Counted from the stretch's first letter, positions 51,856-64,000 are shown. The stretch: DNA of 64,000 nt from Limnanthes douglasii subsp. nivea (GCA_036936605.1 JAUPFV010000002.1:341622654-341686653), one strand, 5' to 3'. Notes: generated by a model not told the origin, from the letters alone. Made by a program: numbers and translations.

Positions 51856-54005
51856 ACTTTAACGGTATAGTTTGGTAGAAAATCGGTATGATAGACCAAT
51901 ATGACAGACAATTTAATCTTGTTTTTAGTAATTTTATAAACGTGATGAATTGGATTTTGTGTTAAGCTATAATTTTAAATATTTTTTAGTGTTTATTTTT
52001 CTAGTCTCGTTTTAGTTTATAGGTTTTATATTTGAATTTCTTTTACTAGGTTTATTCGGATACGAGTTTCCATATGAAAAATAAATAAATTTATAAATTA
52101 CAAATTATTGAACAAACGTTAAAAAGAAATGAATCGGAAAATACAAAATAAAGGTTATATGTCCAATTACAAATTAAAGTATTTTCAAAATACAAATGAT
52201 GTTTAAGGTGAAATGCAAAATAAGGTGTTGTGGGTCAAAACTAGAGAATAAAGTGATTATACGAGATACATTTGAATAATTTATCTAGATACACCAAAAA
52301 ACGACATCTCTAATTATTAATGTTAAGGACGTGCATTTGAATGATTTATCTAGATACACCAATTAAATTTTAGGAAAACTGGATATTTTGCTCGGTATTC
52401 AACATATAGTCATAAAAGCATTATACGAGAAGTATAAAATAAACTCTAAATTTTTATACAACACTTGGATATGCATAGAGGCGAGGGATAACGTCATTGA
52501 GGCGTTTTTAATATTATATTAAAATATTACAAATTAGCTAAAACGATAGTCGTAGAGGAAGTAAAATACAAATATGTTGTTAGAGCGACGCATGGTTTAC
52601 CGTGTGTATGCGACATAACTTCCATGGTAAGAGACAACCGTGATATGACTTATTATATGATAAAAATAAGTGGACAACCACCTTCTTATATCATTTACAC
52701 ATGTTATTTTCATTTATCGTGTGTAGTAGTTCACTGAATGGCTCTTCTTCGACCGAAATGGATACAACATACCAAAAACCTTCTTCGAGTATAACCATAA
52801 TAGTATTGATCGGTCGTATGAATACCAAAATCTTTGAGTACCATCATGTTTTTTTGGTTTTTTGGTAAAAGGTGGGAGCCTTAAGGCATCCAAACCAAAT
52901 CTTCATAATCCACATAAATGTTTTTTTTTACCTTCTTAGAAATTTTATTCCTCGGATCATACAATACACATTCAATATGGCCAAATTACCAAATACACGG
53001 TTAACAGGTACGATTATATGTACATATTATATATATATATATTATTTCATTAATTTTTTTATAATGGATCATAAAATATAAAATATACGTTGTATAGCAA
53101 CCGTAAAATGGTCTACAGTGAGCTAATTTATCTATAGATGGCTAATGAATTTTTTTTCTTGGGTCCCTATCCGCTCTATAAACCACATACAAATGTACGC
53201 CATAAATATGACATAAATTATTTTTGTTCTAGCTGAAAAATACATAAATGTTTGTATATATAATATTAAAGTAAGACATACAAATCGTGCATATGCTTCC
53301 TACCATGTATGGAAACCAAGCGTCACACTATAAAACTTTGCCAAAATATGCATCATTTGTATATAATGATATAATTTATCTAAGTCTTTGAGAGAATAAA
53401 ACTAATTAGCCTTTATCAATGTTCAATTCTTGTCTGCCAAAACGATGTTGCAAAATTAGAAAATAATATGTGTTTGTGTACAACAATGTAACTAATATGG
53501 TCTTCACAGACCACATTAACAAAATACGCATAAAGTATCCCCCAACCATGACATTTAGAGCCCAATTTTCTAAGCGGGATACCAATCAACCTTGACACTA
53601 CTGTAAACCTCGTATCCATGCATAATCTTTTAAATTGATAAATTTTACCCGCACTAGTCGACCTGTAATGTTGGTCATATCTTTCGAATGTGACAATGAT
53701 CTTTCTGGAAGAGAAATAGAAATTGTTGGTCCTGGATGTCATCTTTCAAATAATACGCCTTCTAGTAGGTTAGTTGTTGAAATGTCAATCACACAATGCA
53801 CCAAATATTGTTCTGAAGACAATATTGTTGACAACATCATGGATAAATTGTTGTTTGGTCAAGTTTTAATCGATCAACAAATTGTGCGCACCATAAAACG
53901 AAAAAGCATTATTGAGATCCTATAAATTAACAAATATATACTTAGAGCAGAAGATAATATGAACTTGTAACAAATTTCTTATATACTTATCTAGATTTTT
54001 TTGAG
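51856..54005. other. AT-rich spacer, no gene recognised
   Basis: Open frames at 53416-53742 (-) and 53635-53925 (+) overlap each other and show no family motif. A TA run lies at about 53029-53041. Nothing else is supported. Confidence 0.5.
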
Positions 54006-54008
54006 TTC

Positions 54009-54126
54009 ATGGTTGGTTCATCCTCATTCAAAGATGAATTATTAGGCTCGGACTCTGGTTCCAGCATAAGGGGTAATGAAGGTTTAGTAACAGTCCTCCG
54101 TTATGACACTCTAACCGATCTTGCCG
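54009..54126 (+). pseudogene. Exon-like fragment, unknown
   Basis: From ATG 54009 a 39-codon frame (MVGSSSFKDELLGSDSGSSI, then RGNEGLVTVLRYDTLTDLA) ends at a good donor, GCC|GTAAGT. A TATCTAG acceptor-like site lies just upstream. No downstream exon is found before LINE-2. The protein family is not recognised. Confidence 0.25.
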
Positions 54127-54129
54127 TAA

Positions 54130-54740
54130 GTCTAATTAGTTCTTCTGTTCAAATAAATTAGGTTCAATTATTTCTGAATATAAAGCTCTAGAACTCCTCG
54201 ATATCGTTCTCAGTGATATGCTATTATAATGATGAACATAAATAAAAAATCGAGATAAATATATTCCAAAACCAACCAATTCTCACATATCGAGTCAAAA
54301 TGAGGTACGATAAATAGTCACGTGATGTTGTCCCAGAATCTAAATTATCACATACCACAACAATCTAAAAAACCACAACTATAATTTTAACTTTGAATTT
54401 GAAAATTTTAACTCATCTTAAAAATAAAAAAAACTAAAATTTAAACTTTGTTTCCCTTTAAAGTTGATATTATTGATTTGATCAAATTGAAATACAAAGA
54501 CCATTATAATAGGTCCAATTAAAAGATAAGAAACCCAACACCTAAAAAATTAAACTAAGCCGACACCAAATTTTAGACTTGAAATGAAATGCCAAAAGAA
54601 GCGGGAACGTCCACCCAAATGAAAATTTAAAGACGAGCTAAAAAGGAGATCGGTATCTTTTGAGAACCATGAGTTTTTTAGGCAAGATAGAAATCCAAAT
54701 CGAAAAACCAGGGCCATTATTTAACTTCACCAGCGGAGGA
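54130..54740. other. Spacer before LINE-2, no gene recognised
   Basis: AT-rich, with A-runs near 54420-54440. No coding signal. Confidence 0.5.
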
Positions 54741-54879
54741 GGAAGATGAAGATTCTTGACAAAGGAACAAAGCTTCATCGAAGGAAGGATAGAGCATAAC
54801 CACTAATCAGTAGCTTCCAATCTAAGGTAGCTGATATCCAGATTTTTGAGGAATTATTACTTTAAGGTAATTTGGAACT

Positions 54880-57800
54880 TGATTACTATCAATTATCATG
54901 TTCTTCTTTTCTTTAAGAGATTGCTTTATAATCCAATATGTTGCAGTATTTTGCTCCCGGTAAACATGAGCTATATTCATAGTGGGAAGAATAAGTCACC
55001 TGCAGCAAGTTAGAATAGGTTTAAGGAACCAAGGGTATCTTCCTTTAAGTAACATCTCAGTTAGAACAAATGAATCTATTTTAATGTCGAGTTTTTTTAT
55101 TCCCAGAGATTGATAGAGGAGCAGACCATCTAAGAGAACACGACTCTCAGAAATTAGCGGACTTGATTTCACATAGAGCTTGCCAAAACCCGAGATAATA
55201 TAACCACTGTGATTTTGATTTAACCCTCCTCCGCTGGATTCTCCACTTCTGCTGCAAGCACCATCAATATTCTTCTTGTATATGTTAGCTTTAGGATTGA
55301 TCCAGCTAAGAGATATAGGAATATAGAGATTAATAAGATAATTAACACAACCAACTGATGGTGCTATTTTGCTATCTTTTCCTAGTGAACTATTTTGAAC
55401 AACTTGGCTATGTCAAGACTTGATAAAATGAATATCACATGATTTATCATAGAAATAGGGTTGTATTTTCTGTCATTATGCTTGATGTTATTTCTAGACT
55501 TCCAAATAACCCAAGTAATTACAGAGAGAAGGATAGTTCTCAAATGAACCCTCTTATCAGTAGACCAGTACCAGGTTCTGATTAGGTGAGGCAACGTCAT
55601 ATTCGTGGAGATGTTTAAGTTGAAAAGTACAAAAAAGTGATTCCAAACCGTCCATGAATTGGAGAAATAGATAAAAACATGATTAGTTGATTCAATGTTT
55701 TCACATTTCTGTCACTTAGATGCTAGGATGAATTTCTTTTTTCTGAAGATTAACTTCAGTAGGAATCCAGTTGAAGAAGGTTTCTAAAGAAGAAACGAAA
55801 ACTTCCTTTTCGGGTAATCTGATTCCAAATCTTAAGGTAGAGGTTAGAAGATTTATTTTTTGATCTAATAGTATCCCAAGTTTATTTTGAGCTGAACTTT
55901 CCATCAGAAGGCAGAGACCATCTAATAACATCAACCTGAAAGATAAATAGATCTTAAGAATTTATTTTATCTCAGTAGATGTGATAGAAGATAAAAGTTT
56001 GTAAGAATCCCAGGAACCTTCAAACCAATACTTTCGAATTTCAAAACAATCCACCAAAGTTCTATAATCTGTTTGATTAAAGCGAATGAAAGGCTTGTTA
56101 GTACACCACATATCGAGCCAAAAATCAGCCTTCCCAACACTAATGTCCCAGAAAATATATTGCTCTGCCTTATCTCTTATACGATATATCTTTTTCCATA
56201 TTTTTGAGCTTCTTATAGGAATAAGGAGCAGATAGGATGATGAGATTTGCAGTAAATTGATAACACCTCCCTCGCCATAAGGTTTACAGATTTTGTCCCA
56301 TGAAGACCAGTGAATTGCTTTGCTATCCTCTTTAGTCCCTATTATAGAGAATTCCAAGTCTTTTGATGATAGAGATGGGAATGCTAGCATTCTGATTATG
56401 AATGATAGGAAATACAAACAAAACATCTTGGATTAGTGTTAACTTTCCTCCGAAAGACAACAAAGTGGAATCCCATTCACTAATCTTGATTCTGGTTCTA
56501 TCAATTAGATCTTTGAAGTTCGTTGCTTTGTTGTTATTGCTGATAATACTGCCCAGATACTTGAAATGACCGTGTTTAATGTTGAGATTTTCTTCTAATT
56601 CCTTAGCTTTTATGGTTGACATTTTGACAGTAACTATGAGATTAGATTTATCTCTATTAATGAGGTGGCCAGATACATTTTGATAGTGGTTTAAAAAGTT
56701 GTTGACATAGTTGATAGCAGGGAGGGAGCCATCACAGAAAATGATCAGGTCATCCGTGAAATCCAGGCATGGAATATCAACCTTCCTTCTGTATTTATAT
56801 TTGTTACCATTATGCACTGCATACAAATACTTAAGACCTCTAAGGAGGTATTTCTCAGTTATTATAAAAAGGTTGAGGGACAGGGGATCCCCCTGCCTAA
56901 GGCCTTTTGTAGACTTAAAAAAACCATTCATCCCACTGTTAATTACAATGGAATAATGCACATTTGATATGTTAATTTCCACCAACTTTATAAACATAGA
57001 ATTGAACCCAAACATGGCCAAAACATTTAGAAGAAATCTATGATCTATTCTGTCGAAAGCCTTGGACATATCCAGTTTAAGAATAACATTTTTGTCCTTG
57101 ATTTAGTATTTAAATAATAACAGAGATCTTGCGCTATCATTATATGCTCATGGATACTTCTCCCTTTCACAAAGGCTCCCTGCTCTTCTGAGATAATTTT
57201 TGGGAGAAGAGAAGCAAGCCTGCAATTAATCACCTTTAAAACAATCTTGTTAAACATAGTAGAGAGACTGATTGGTCTGTAGTCTGCCCAAGCTTTAGGA
57301 TGATTTGATTTTAGAATAAGACATACGGTAGTTGAGTGAACCCTTTTGGGAATATGACAAACTTTAAAATGTCTCAAATGACAGCACACAAGTCATTGGA
57401 GATGATGGACCAACAAGTCTTGAAGAATTCCCCATTGAATCCATCAGGCCCTGAAACACAGTTAGAGTTAAGAGACTTGATAATATTATGAATTTCAGAC
57501 TCACATGGGCAGGCCATTAGCATAGAGTTTTCCTCCTTAGTAATCAATGGAGGAATGAAGTCTAAGTAATTTTCATATACATTACTGACAGTGCTTCGAG
57601 ATAAGAGATTTTCAAAGTATTTAATTGCATATTTTCTTATTGATTCATGCTCTTCTATCCATTTGGAGTCTTCCCAAATCTTGTTAATCAAGTTCTTTTG
57701 TTTTCTTTTTGTAACCAGGTTGTGGAAGAAACCAATGATTTTTCCCCCATCTTTGAGCCAAATAGAGTGGGATTTTCGTTCCCAGAAGGACTCTTTCATA

Positions 57801-58746
57801 GCTAGAAGGATGAGGTTCTTTTCTTTAGCTTTGTCCGGAAGACCTCTATCAACATGCAGGTTTGATGGACGTTAATTCAATCTGCTTAATCTCTTCTTCA
57901 ATTTGTTTTATAGAATCGAACATGTTTCCAAATACATTTATGTTCCAAGTCTTTAAATCAGTCTTTAGTCTTTTTAGCTTGAACCAAAACACTTGAATAT
58001 GAGAACCCACTATAATTCCTTCCCAGCTGCTTTTAACCAAGTAAAAAAATTCCTCATGCATAACCCACATATTTAGAAACTTGAATGATCTTATAATCTT
58101 CTCTTGATTATTAGATAATTTGATGCTGATAGGCGCATGGTCAGAGCATATCTTAGCTAGATGAGTGATCTTTGTTGAACTGAAATAGTTAAGCCAGTTA
58201 TTGTTATAAAGAACACGATCGAGGCGTTTCCATTTCCTACCATTGGTCCAAGTGTAGATTGGCCCAGAAAATCCAGCATCCATAAGTTGACAGTCAATGA
58301 TGAAATTATTAAAGTCTTTAGAGCTTCTACGACAATATGTAGAGCAGCGTAATTGGTCACTATGACTAAGGATGAAGTTGAAATCTCCCAGAATGACCCA
58401 TTCACTTGAGTTATCATTCACTGATCTTAGACCATCCCACAGATTATTTCTTAGTATTCTGGAGTTCTTAGCGTATGCCACATAAACTTTGAATTATTTG
58501 TTGAAGATAAGATGCTTCCACACTAAAATCTTGATTCATGAGGACCCAAATCTTGTTACTCACATTTCCTTTATGGCAAGAGAAACCCAGAGTACTAGCG
58601 ATTCTTCCCATATTAGAAGAGTGAACCATAAGCTCTTGGATAATGATGAAGTCAGACTTTTCAGATCTTTTAAAAGATCCAAGCCTTTTAACAGTGTCTT
58701 TATTCCCAAGACCCCTTACATTCCAGTTCAAGATCGAGATTGTCAT
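54880..58746 (-). pseudogene. LINE-2 ORF2 (endonuclease-RT-RNase H), fragmented
   Basis: Endonuclease pieces: ILNWNVRGLGNKDTVKRL, IIIQELMVHS (58746-58480), WVILGDFNFILS, RKWKRLDRVLY, CSDHAPISIKL (58480-57850). RT pieces: WADYRPISLSTMFNKIV (57290), MSKAFDRIDHRFLLNVL (57069), GLRQGDPLSLNLFI, and FTDDLIIF at about 56755, where the usual F-A-D-D reads F-T-D-D. The RNase H is only visible as broken text, for example near 55250-55000 (SGYIISGFGKLYVKSSPLI). At least eight frame breaks or stops make it inactive. Confidence 0.82.
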
Positions 58747-58847
58747 TTATTGTGTTTAGGAGGTTTGCAATTCCTTTGAACTGCATTAACTTGGATGAGG
58801 AAGAGCCTAATGGGTTCCAACTTTTTGGTTTTGTGATCTTCTTACTT

Positions 58848-60186
58848 TCAAGCCCTTTTTCTTTCTTTTTTCCTTTTGAGATCAGAAGAGCTTGGTTGTA
58901 GATTCTTTAGTAGCGAATGAGGATTAGAAGAAGTGATAGTTTCAGGATTGATGTCAGTTGAGAACAAGAGACCTCTGTCAATTGAATAGAGAGCTTCAAT
59001 AATTTCAGTATTTGTTATTGGGTTATGAGAGATTTGATCATAGGAATCTGATGTGCTTGTTTTATCTTCTCTAGTTTTTTCTGTCATTTCTTCATCATTC
59101 TGACCAATCAATTGGGTAGGATGAAGAGCAAGATTTTCAGTGCTTGGTTCAGAATGTATAACGTTGTCTTAGGGAATGATACTTGTATCTTCCTTGTTGA
59201 TGAAAACAGATTTCAGTCTTGTATCTTGTTTTTCGTTTTGGATTATCTCATTGTTAACCTTATTGGATAGATTTTCAGCCTTATGACTTTGTTGATGATC
59301 ATATATTTTCTTGCAGATTGAATCTTGATGCCCAATGTGTTTACACTTATTGTAATAATTAGGAAGAGTATCATATAAAATATCAATCTAGATTTCATCT
59401 TCTTCACCAAGAAAATCCAAAGCTTTTTTGGTAATGGTTTTGAAATATCAAACTCAACCCTGACTCTGCAGTGGTTGTACCTGGCTCTGTTAACAGAAGG
59501 AACCCAAATACTCAAAGGTGAACCTATACCCTTAACAATTACTTCAATGGTCCTTTCATTGAACATAAATTCAGGGAACCTGGGAAATATGATCCAAACA
59601 GGTATTAAATGATTTTTGAAATTAGGATTAAAATGTGGATTCCACTTGAGGATCCTCATTGTTTTACTTCTAACAACCCATACGTTTCTTCTCCAAAGAT
59701 TTTTCATGTCTTCCTTGAGGCTAAACTCAATGAATATGTGCATGAAATCCATATCGTAATGCTGCACTTCCCTGTGAATATGAAATTAGCAAGACAGTTT
59801 TTAAGTGTTTCAAGATTTGGTTTCCCATATTTAAATTTGCATATGTTTGTGTGCTTTGAGATACTCAGATGTTTGTATTTGTCTTCTCTCTGAAAATTGA
59901 TAACAACATGATATGAATTCTTGATGCAGGTTACGTGTTCATGAATAACCTCTTGGATTTTGGGATTTAAGACTTCAGCGATGGATCTGAATGTGAACCG
60001 TTATTGAATTTTCCCAGCATCCGAACAGACTGCTTCATACATTGGATATTTATGTATATTCTGTTTATAACTAGGATTTGTTATAATTACTTCATCAGAT
60101 CGATGAACGTTCTTCTTTCTTCCCAGAGCCGGAAATTCAGTTTCAAGAGCAAAGAAAGATTCTGGTACCGATCTATTAGAATTCAA
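58848..60186 (-). pseudogene. LINE-2 ORF1 (DUF4283-type), fragmented
   Basis: Starts MNSNRSVPESFFALETEFPA at 60186 with a TAA at 60001. A DUF4283-like part follows at 59767-59390 (MDFMHIFIEFSLKEDMKNLW, MRILKWNPHFNPNF, RVRVEFDISKPLPKKLW). A degenerate zinc knuckle (NKCKHIGHQDSICKK) lies near 59345-59300, and a charged tail ends at 58848. It pairs with the fragmented ORF2 immediately downstream. Confidence 0.8.
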
Positions 60187-60300
60187 ATAAAGATTTCTCG
60201 ATAATATCCCTCATTCTTCCATGATTATTCCTAATCAATCAGAGAATTGAAGAAAAACCATGACAACATCAAGGATTTAAGAGAAATCAGGTCTCTGTTC

Positions 60301-60681
60301 TTGAAGCAAGAAAGCATAACTCAATTAAAATTTTAACCTATAGACTATAAATCAAATATCTCCTAACAAATAGTTATAATTTAAAACTAATCTAAACCAC
60401 TAAAATATTAATTTTTTATCTGTTCTTTGGATAGAATTTTCAAACATTGTCATTCCTCATAAAAAAAATTAATACATAAAATTAAAAATCAATTTAAAAC
60501 TTTTTGTTACATACAATTCAATGAAAAAAATTAGATAAACACTTGAATCAATATTTTAAAAATATAATGATTTTAGGGTTTTGAATTTTTATTCTACGGA
60601 TTTAACAATTTTTTTATAATAATAAATTCTTAGACACTTAAAAAATTAATTTTTAACTAAAAAATATAAAATAAGTCCTAA
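60301..60681. other. AT-rich spacer, no gene
   Basis: Very AT-rich, no coding signal. Confidence 0.6.
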
Positions 60682-60876
<195 letters not shown>

Positions 60877-60984
60877 AAAACAAACTAGAACTAACAAGAA
60901 ATCATCGTGAAACAATCCAGCAACTCAGCAAGAATAATGAGAAGTTCGACTTTTACAAAATCGGTGCTTAAAATGAGAATTTAA

Positions 60985-61820
60985 GGGTCAAGCGATATAT
61001 ACCCAAATGTGGTTTAAGTATACCCAATTTTGAGTTTACCCAAATGTGGTATAAGTTTACCTAAATTTTGACAAAAATATCCTTTTATGTGTATATAAGG
61101 TTTTTTTACTAACCTTCATCCACCTCATTTTTTCTCTTACACTCTCTAGTTTCTCTCTAAAACTTCCAAGTTCTCTCTAATTTATCCGACGAACTAAAAT
61201 CCGACGAACTAAAATATGGAAACTTAGTGTTAGTATCAAAATTAGGGTTGTGGTTGAATTAGGTAAAAAAAATCATAATTTTAAGGTTTTTGAAGGCCAT
61301 TTTTCAGCCAAAATTCGGTCGGAAAATGGCCGACAGCGAAGGCTGAACGCACCATAAATACAGGGGGCGTACCTGTACAGGCTTAGCGTACCAAAGGGTA
61401 CGATAGCCCTGTACCATCGGTACAGGGGGTGTACCGGCGGGTACAGGGGGTCTGTACCAGCCGGTACACCCCCTAATCTATGGTACGTATTTTTTTAGTT
61501 TTTTTGAATTTTTTTTTTAAAAAAAAACAAGTTTTAACTTTAATTTCGGTCAATTCATATTTGATTTTGTGTTTTTATTAGAAGAAGTTAATTTTTTTTG
61601 AAAAGAGTTTGAATGTTAGGGAGTTGTGTTTTTTTTATACATAGCCAAATAGATTGTTTTGTAGATTGGGTATATCTAAGATATACTTAGTGTTTTTTTT
61701 ACTTATTGACAATTTGGATATTAAATAAAAGTTTAAGAAATTTTTCATCCTAAAAAGTCAAACAAAAATAACTGCGTTTTTTATATACTTAAACCACATT
61801 TGGTATATATAACCATACCC
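60985..61820. mobile_element. MITE-like element with about 38-bp TIRs
   Basis: Left end GGGTCAAGCGATATATACCC, then AAATGTGGTTTAAGTATA. The right end, reversed, reads GGGTATGGTTATATATACC, then AAATGTGGTTTAAGTATA. Length 836 bp, no transposase. The interior has a TATA-like TGTATATAAGG (about 61091), a CT-rich leader-like stretch, two tandem copies of TCCGACGAACTAAAA (about 61184-61213), and a GC-rich hairpin. A target duplication is not obvious, so the superfamily is open. Confidence 0.65.
61366..61492. repeat. GTAC-rich hairpin region in MITE
   Basis: Eleven GTAC tetranucleotides lie within about 127 bases. GGGGGTGTACCGGC (61425-61438) pairs perfectly with GCCGGTACACCCCC (61460-61473). Inside, GGTACAG (61440-61446) pairs with CTGTACC (61452-61458), giving a stem of 21 pairs with one mismatch and a 5-base loop. 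Confidence 0.9.
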
Positions 61821-62095
61821 TTTATATAATGGGCTAGGCTAAAATGAGACCTAGTTTCTTTATAGTGAGACCTCATATCCAAAAAAATTCTGCAAATGTG
61901 AAATTACCAAATTGCCCTCACATATAAAAACAATAATTTTTCCACCAACTCATTCTCTCTTCTTTTCCTCCTCTCTTTCCTCCCACTTCTCTCTCCAAAA
62001 TTCAAAAAAAAAAACACAAACTTTAAATTTTGCAAACTCCCACCCAACAATTAATAAACATTAATTATCAAAAGTTAAACACAATTACTCCGAGC

Positions 62096-64000
62096 ATGGA
62101 TTTAAGCGACTATAATGACAATTGGAGCTGCAACGCTGATGATTTCCTTTCGGAGGAGGAGGAGCCGCTTACTCATCACATGGAGAGTGTAGCTGAGGTA
62201 AAAAAATAGTTTTTTTATGCACAGAACAAATATTTGCGTTTTCGTGCCCTCAGATGTACACTTCCAGGCAAGAACACGCGTGGAAGATGACACATCTTCC
62301 CATGAACATGCGAAGATTTTGCCAAATATTCGCACAATCATGCGAAGATTTGGCAAAATCATCATGCAACGATTTTGCCAAATCTTCGCATGATTGTGCG
62401 AAGATTGGGTTTGTCTTGGTTTTACATGCCTTTATGGTTGAATATTGGGTTTGTCTTGGTTTGACATGCTTTTTTGGTTGAATATTGGGTTTGTCTTGGT
62501 TTTACATGCCTTTTTGGTTGAATATGGGGTTTGTCTTTATTATTTGACTTGTAAATACATGTTTGTGTTTGTGTAGGAAGCGGCCGAAGCACCATGTCAC
62601 ATGGCGGATTATAGTCAAATATTTACGACGGATAAATTCTTAACCAAGGCGGAATTGATCGAATGGGTTGACAAAGAGAGCAAGAGTATAGGATTTATTG
62701 TCGTGGTAGATAAAGATGACGATGGTAGTAAAAACGGTAAAACACCGCAGTTATATTTTAAGTGCGAGAGGCACGGTGTTTACAAGCTGAAGCCTAAACC
62801 GGGGATTGTGAAGAAACGACGAGATTGTTCATCCAAAAAATGCGGATGTTCGTTCATGCTTAGGGGCAATCCGGTGTTAGAAGCACCCAGCTATTGGAAA
62901 TTGGTAGTTATAATTGGAAAACACAACCACCAACCCTTCTTGCATTTGGATGGTCATTCACGGGCCGCGAGTTTAAAGGCGGAAGAGGAGGAGTATGTTC
63001 GTAAACTCACAACAATCGGTTCTCGGCCAAGAGATATATACCGTGGATTGAAGTTAAGAGATCCGGAAAATGTATCTAGTATGCGTACCATCTACAACAT
63101 GCGGCACAAGCACCAATTGGTTGATAAAACGGGCAAATCCCAAATGCAATACTTGTTTGGTAAGTTAAAGGAGCACGAGTACTATGTTTGGGAGCGCACA
63201 AACAAAGAAACCGACGAAATCCTAGAATTGTTTTTCGCACATCCCACGAGCATCGATTTGTTGCGCACTTTTCCTCAAGTGCTTATAATGGATAGCACGT
63301 ACAAGACTACAAGGTATAAACTTCCTTTGCTAAAAATAGTTGGCCAAACTTCGACGAAAAAGACCTTTTGTATAGCTTTTGTTTTTATGAGATCGGAGAA
63401 AGAAGAGAACTACACGTGGGTAATGAGCGTTCTAAGGAGAGTGATGGTGAACAACATGTGCGCATTACCAAATATTATCGTCACGGATAGGGAGTTGGCT
63501 TTAATGAACGCTATCGATGAGGTATTCCCGGATGCAACTCATATGTTATGCACTTGGCATATAAACAGGAACATTAGCTCATACTCTAAGAAAGTGTTGC
63601 CCAAAGCGGACATGGGGGATGAGTTCTTAGAGTTTTATGTCGCGGTTCAACATTCGACGACGATCGAAGAGTATAACAAAAACCTCTCCGACCTTCACAA
63701 AGCCTACGCATATTGTCCTAAGGTTCTCGAGTACTTGATGAAACAATGGATAAACCCTTACGGACACAAATTCCTTAATGTCTACACTAACAAGATTAAA
63801 TATTTGGGCAACCACACTAGCAACCTGTGAGTTATATTGTCATATGTATACATTACTATATTTAACTAGTTGTTAGACTTGTAACTAATCTAAGTTTATG
63901 GTTTAGGGCGGAGAGTGCTCACTCTAGTCTAAAACGGGCAATCGGCACAAGCCTATGCACTTTTGAACAATTTTGGGATAAAGTTCATGCGTTGCTTCGC
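62096..64000 (+). CDS. MULE transposase / FAR1-like gene, 5' part (continues past window)
   Basis: Exons: 62096-62197 (MDLSDYNDNWSCNADDFLSE..., acidic), 62577-63826 and 63907 to beyond 64000, joined by GT..AG introns. The second exon has an N-terminal FAR1/WRKY-GCM-like zinc finger (YFKCERHGVYKL, CSSKKCGCSF, IGKHNH; 62754-62930). The MULE DDE domain follows: first Asp in LIMDSTYKTT (63291-63293), second in VTDRELALMN (63486-63488), CTWHINRNI for the C/H insert (63552-63578), and the Glu in LAESAHSSLKR after the second intron (63911-63913). Everything visible is open and all catalytic residues are present, so it may be an active MULE or a domesticated FAR1-type regulator. The SWIM zinc finger expected next lies outside. 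Confidence 0.85.
62330..62401. repeat. 31-bp perfect inverted repeat in intron 1 of the FAR1-like gene
   Basis: Arm 62330-62360 (starting TCGCACAATCATGCGAAG) is the exact reverse complement of 62371-62401, with a 10-base loop (ATCATGCAAC). Further partial copies of GCGAAGATTTTGCC precede it at 62310. Confidence 0.95.
62404..62540 (+). repeat. 40-bp tandem repeat in intron 1 of the FAR1-like gene
   Basis: ATTGGGTTTGTCTTGGTTTT starts at 62404, 62444 and 62484, with a partial copy at 62524. The unit also has ACATGCCTTTTTGGTTGAAT. Confidence 0.92.

Larger units (their letters stand above)
54740..60300 (-). mobile_element. Second L1-type LINE, older and broken
   Basis: Same strand and domain order as LINE-1: ORF1 (60186-58848), ORF2 endonuclease (58746-57850), RT (57800-56330), zinc-finger region (about 55930-55380) and RNase H (about 55330-54880). 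ORFs are cut into many pieces by stops and frameshifts. Ends and target duplication could not be fixed; limits are approximate. Endonuclease and RT sequences are related to but clearly different from LINE-1. Confidence 0.85.

Noticed and set aside
53416..53925. Overlapping ORFs on both strands in the 52-54 kb spacer as genes
   Set aside because: They overlap in opposite orientations, have no motif, and lie in AT-rich DNA with no splice or promoter support.
62102..62365. Minus-strand 87-codon ORF across exon 1 and intron 1 of the FAR1-like gene
   Set aside because: It overlaps a supported exon and the intronic palindrome; no family signature.

Overview
The window is plant nuclear DNA, almost certainly from a eudicot. 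It has AT-rich spacers, spliced genes with short GT..AG introns, and dense nested transposable elements of plant-specific families: Ty3-gypsy Tat-type elements with an antisense ORF, L1-type LINEs with a terminal RNase H, a tRNA-derived SINE, MULEs, a plant-mobile-domain remnant and a MITE. I do not name a species. Only one ordinary host gene is clear: an intact six-exon gene for the RNA exosome cap subunit CSL4 (41868-44807, +).

Layout. 1-5.8 kb: AT-rich spacer with a decayed plant-mobile-domain (PMD) gene, a possible Myb/NAM-type remnant, and a SINE (5385-5594, -) with 15-bp target duplications. 5.8-27.6 kb: a nested pair of Tat-lineage LTR retrotransposons. The outer one (6087-27277) is split by an inner one (12371-23499). 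Both carry gag, protease, RT, a catalytically decayed Ty3 RNase H, a second archaeal-type RNase H, integrase, a tandem-repeat spacer, and a minus-strand antisense ORF before the 3' LTR. The outer element is flanked by a 291-bp direct duplication instead of a short target duplication. Both elements share a stop codon between protease and RT in a tobamovirus-like leaky context.

27.6-41 kb: a large degraded MULE of the ULP-carrying (Kaonashi-like) type. A mudrA transposase remnant (+) converges on a long, multi-exon minus-strand ULP1-like cysteine-protease gene. Introns and spacers are filled with a short self-complementary repeat (core AGAGTTGCAAACAACTCT). A small acidic-tailed ORF is tandemly duplicated between the two genes. 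A 2.45-kb Pack-MULE (36459-38906, 9-bp target duplication, long TIRs) carrying pieces of a calmodulin-like gene sits in an exon of the ULP1-like gene.

41.8-44.8 kb: the CSL4 gene. 45.5-51.9 kb: a nearly intact full-length L1-type LINE (-) with a 13-bp target duplication. 51.9-54.7 kb: spacer with one exon-like fragment. 54.7-60.3 kb: an older, broken L1-type LINE (-). 60.7-61.8 kb: a mirror-symmetric CAA/CAG tract and a MITE with a strong GTAC-rich hairpin. 62.1-64.0 kb: the 5' part of an apparently intact MULE transposase/FAR1-like gene (+) running off the window, with a 31-bp perfect palindrome in its first intron.

Apart from CSL4 there is no pathway here. The genes belong to transposons, and their relationships are those of nested insertion. 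Divergence counts are hand counts from reading aligned copies.
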